8,224 nucleotides of DNA, taken from an uncultured Ruminococcus sp. GTDB taxonomy: Bacteria; Bacillota; Clostridia; Oscillospirales; Acutalibacteraceae. Below the pieces are notes generated by a model. It saw nothing but the letters and a program-made list of their open reading frames with translations. It did not search any database and was not told the DNA's origin. Positions 8,211 through 8,224 of this stretch are shown here, piece after piece; within the stretch, counting starts at the first letter, position 1, and the number at the start of each line of letters is the position of its first letter. The stretch covers positions 1 to 8,224 of the forward strand of contig CACYDZ010000198.1 in NCBI GenBank assembly GCA_902773265.1, given 5' to 3'. A program made the position numbers and the translations under genes.

Positions 8211-8224
8211 TTTAAGGGCGAAGC

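Noticed and set aside
1..8224. A previously undescribed defence, toxin, CRISPR or retron system
   Set aside because: Over 90 percent of the window is rpoB and rpoC. The remaining sequence holds hairpins and a promoter but no further coding gene, no regularly spaced direct repeats and no reverse transcriptase or nuclease motif.

Overview
The window holds the two large core subunits of bacterial RNA polymerase, both read on the minus strand: rpoB (beta, 7747 to 3845) followed 23 bases later by rpoC (beta', 3821 to 261). Both frames are intact, and the hallmark motifs of both subunits are present, including the catalytic [12 protein letters not shown] loop and both zinc sites of beta'. The proteins look like Clostridia (Bacillota). 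An unsplit rpoC without large lineage insertions, a beta subunit with a long acidic C-terminus, and strong GGAGG-type ribosome binding sites all fit. A Ruminococcus-like member of the Oscillospiraceae is my best guess, but this rests on the general look of the proteins and repeats and is not secure.

Layout from left to right: a structured repeat of about 150 bp (1-150); a short perfect hairpin (182-206); a 14-bp stem with a T-run just beyond the rpoC stop (209-247); rpoC; rpoB; a leader of about 165 nt; a near-consensus sigma-A promoter (7920-7948) embedded in an 11-bp inverted repeat; A/T-rich sequence without a recognisable gene; and a second, oppositely oriented copy of the structured repeat (8086-8210).

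Functionally this is one transcription unit. The promoter at 7920-7948 should produce an rpoB-rpoC mRNA, so the two subunits are made together. They form the two pincers of the polymerase claw, and the active site lies between them. No rplJ/rplL ribosomal genes occur in the 477 bases upstream of rpoB, so this operon appears able to run from its own promoter.

The genes are ordinary housekeeping genes. The most noteworthy content is non-coding. The two repeat copies share a 33-base identical block, while an adjacent hairpin has changed on both arms and kept its pairing and its TGAA loop. That is a signature of selection, or of a copying mechanism, acting on structure. I found no novel gene system, mobile element with a transposase, CRISPR array, tRNA or rRNA.
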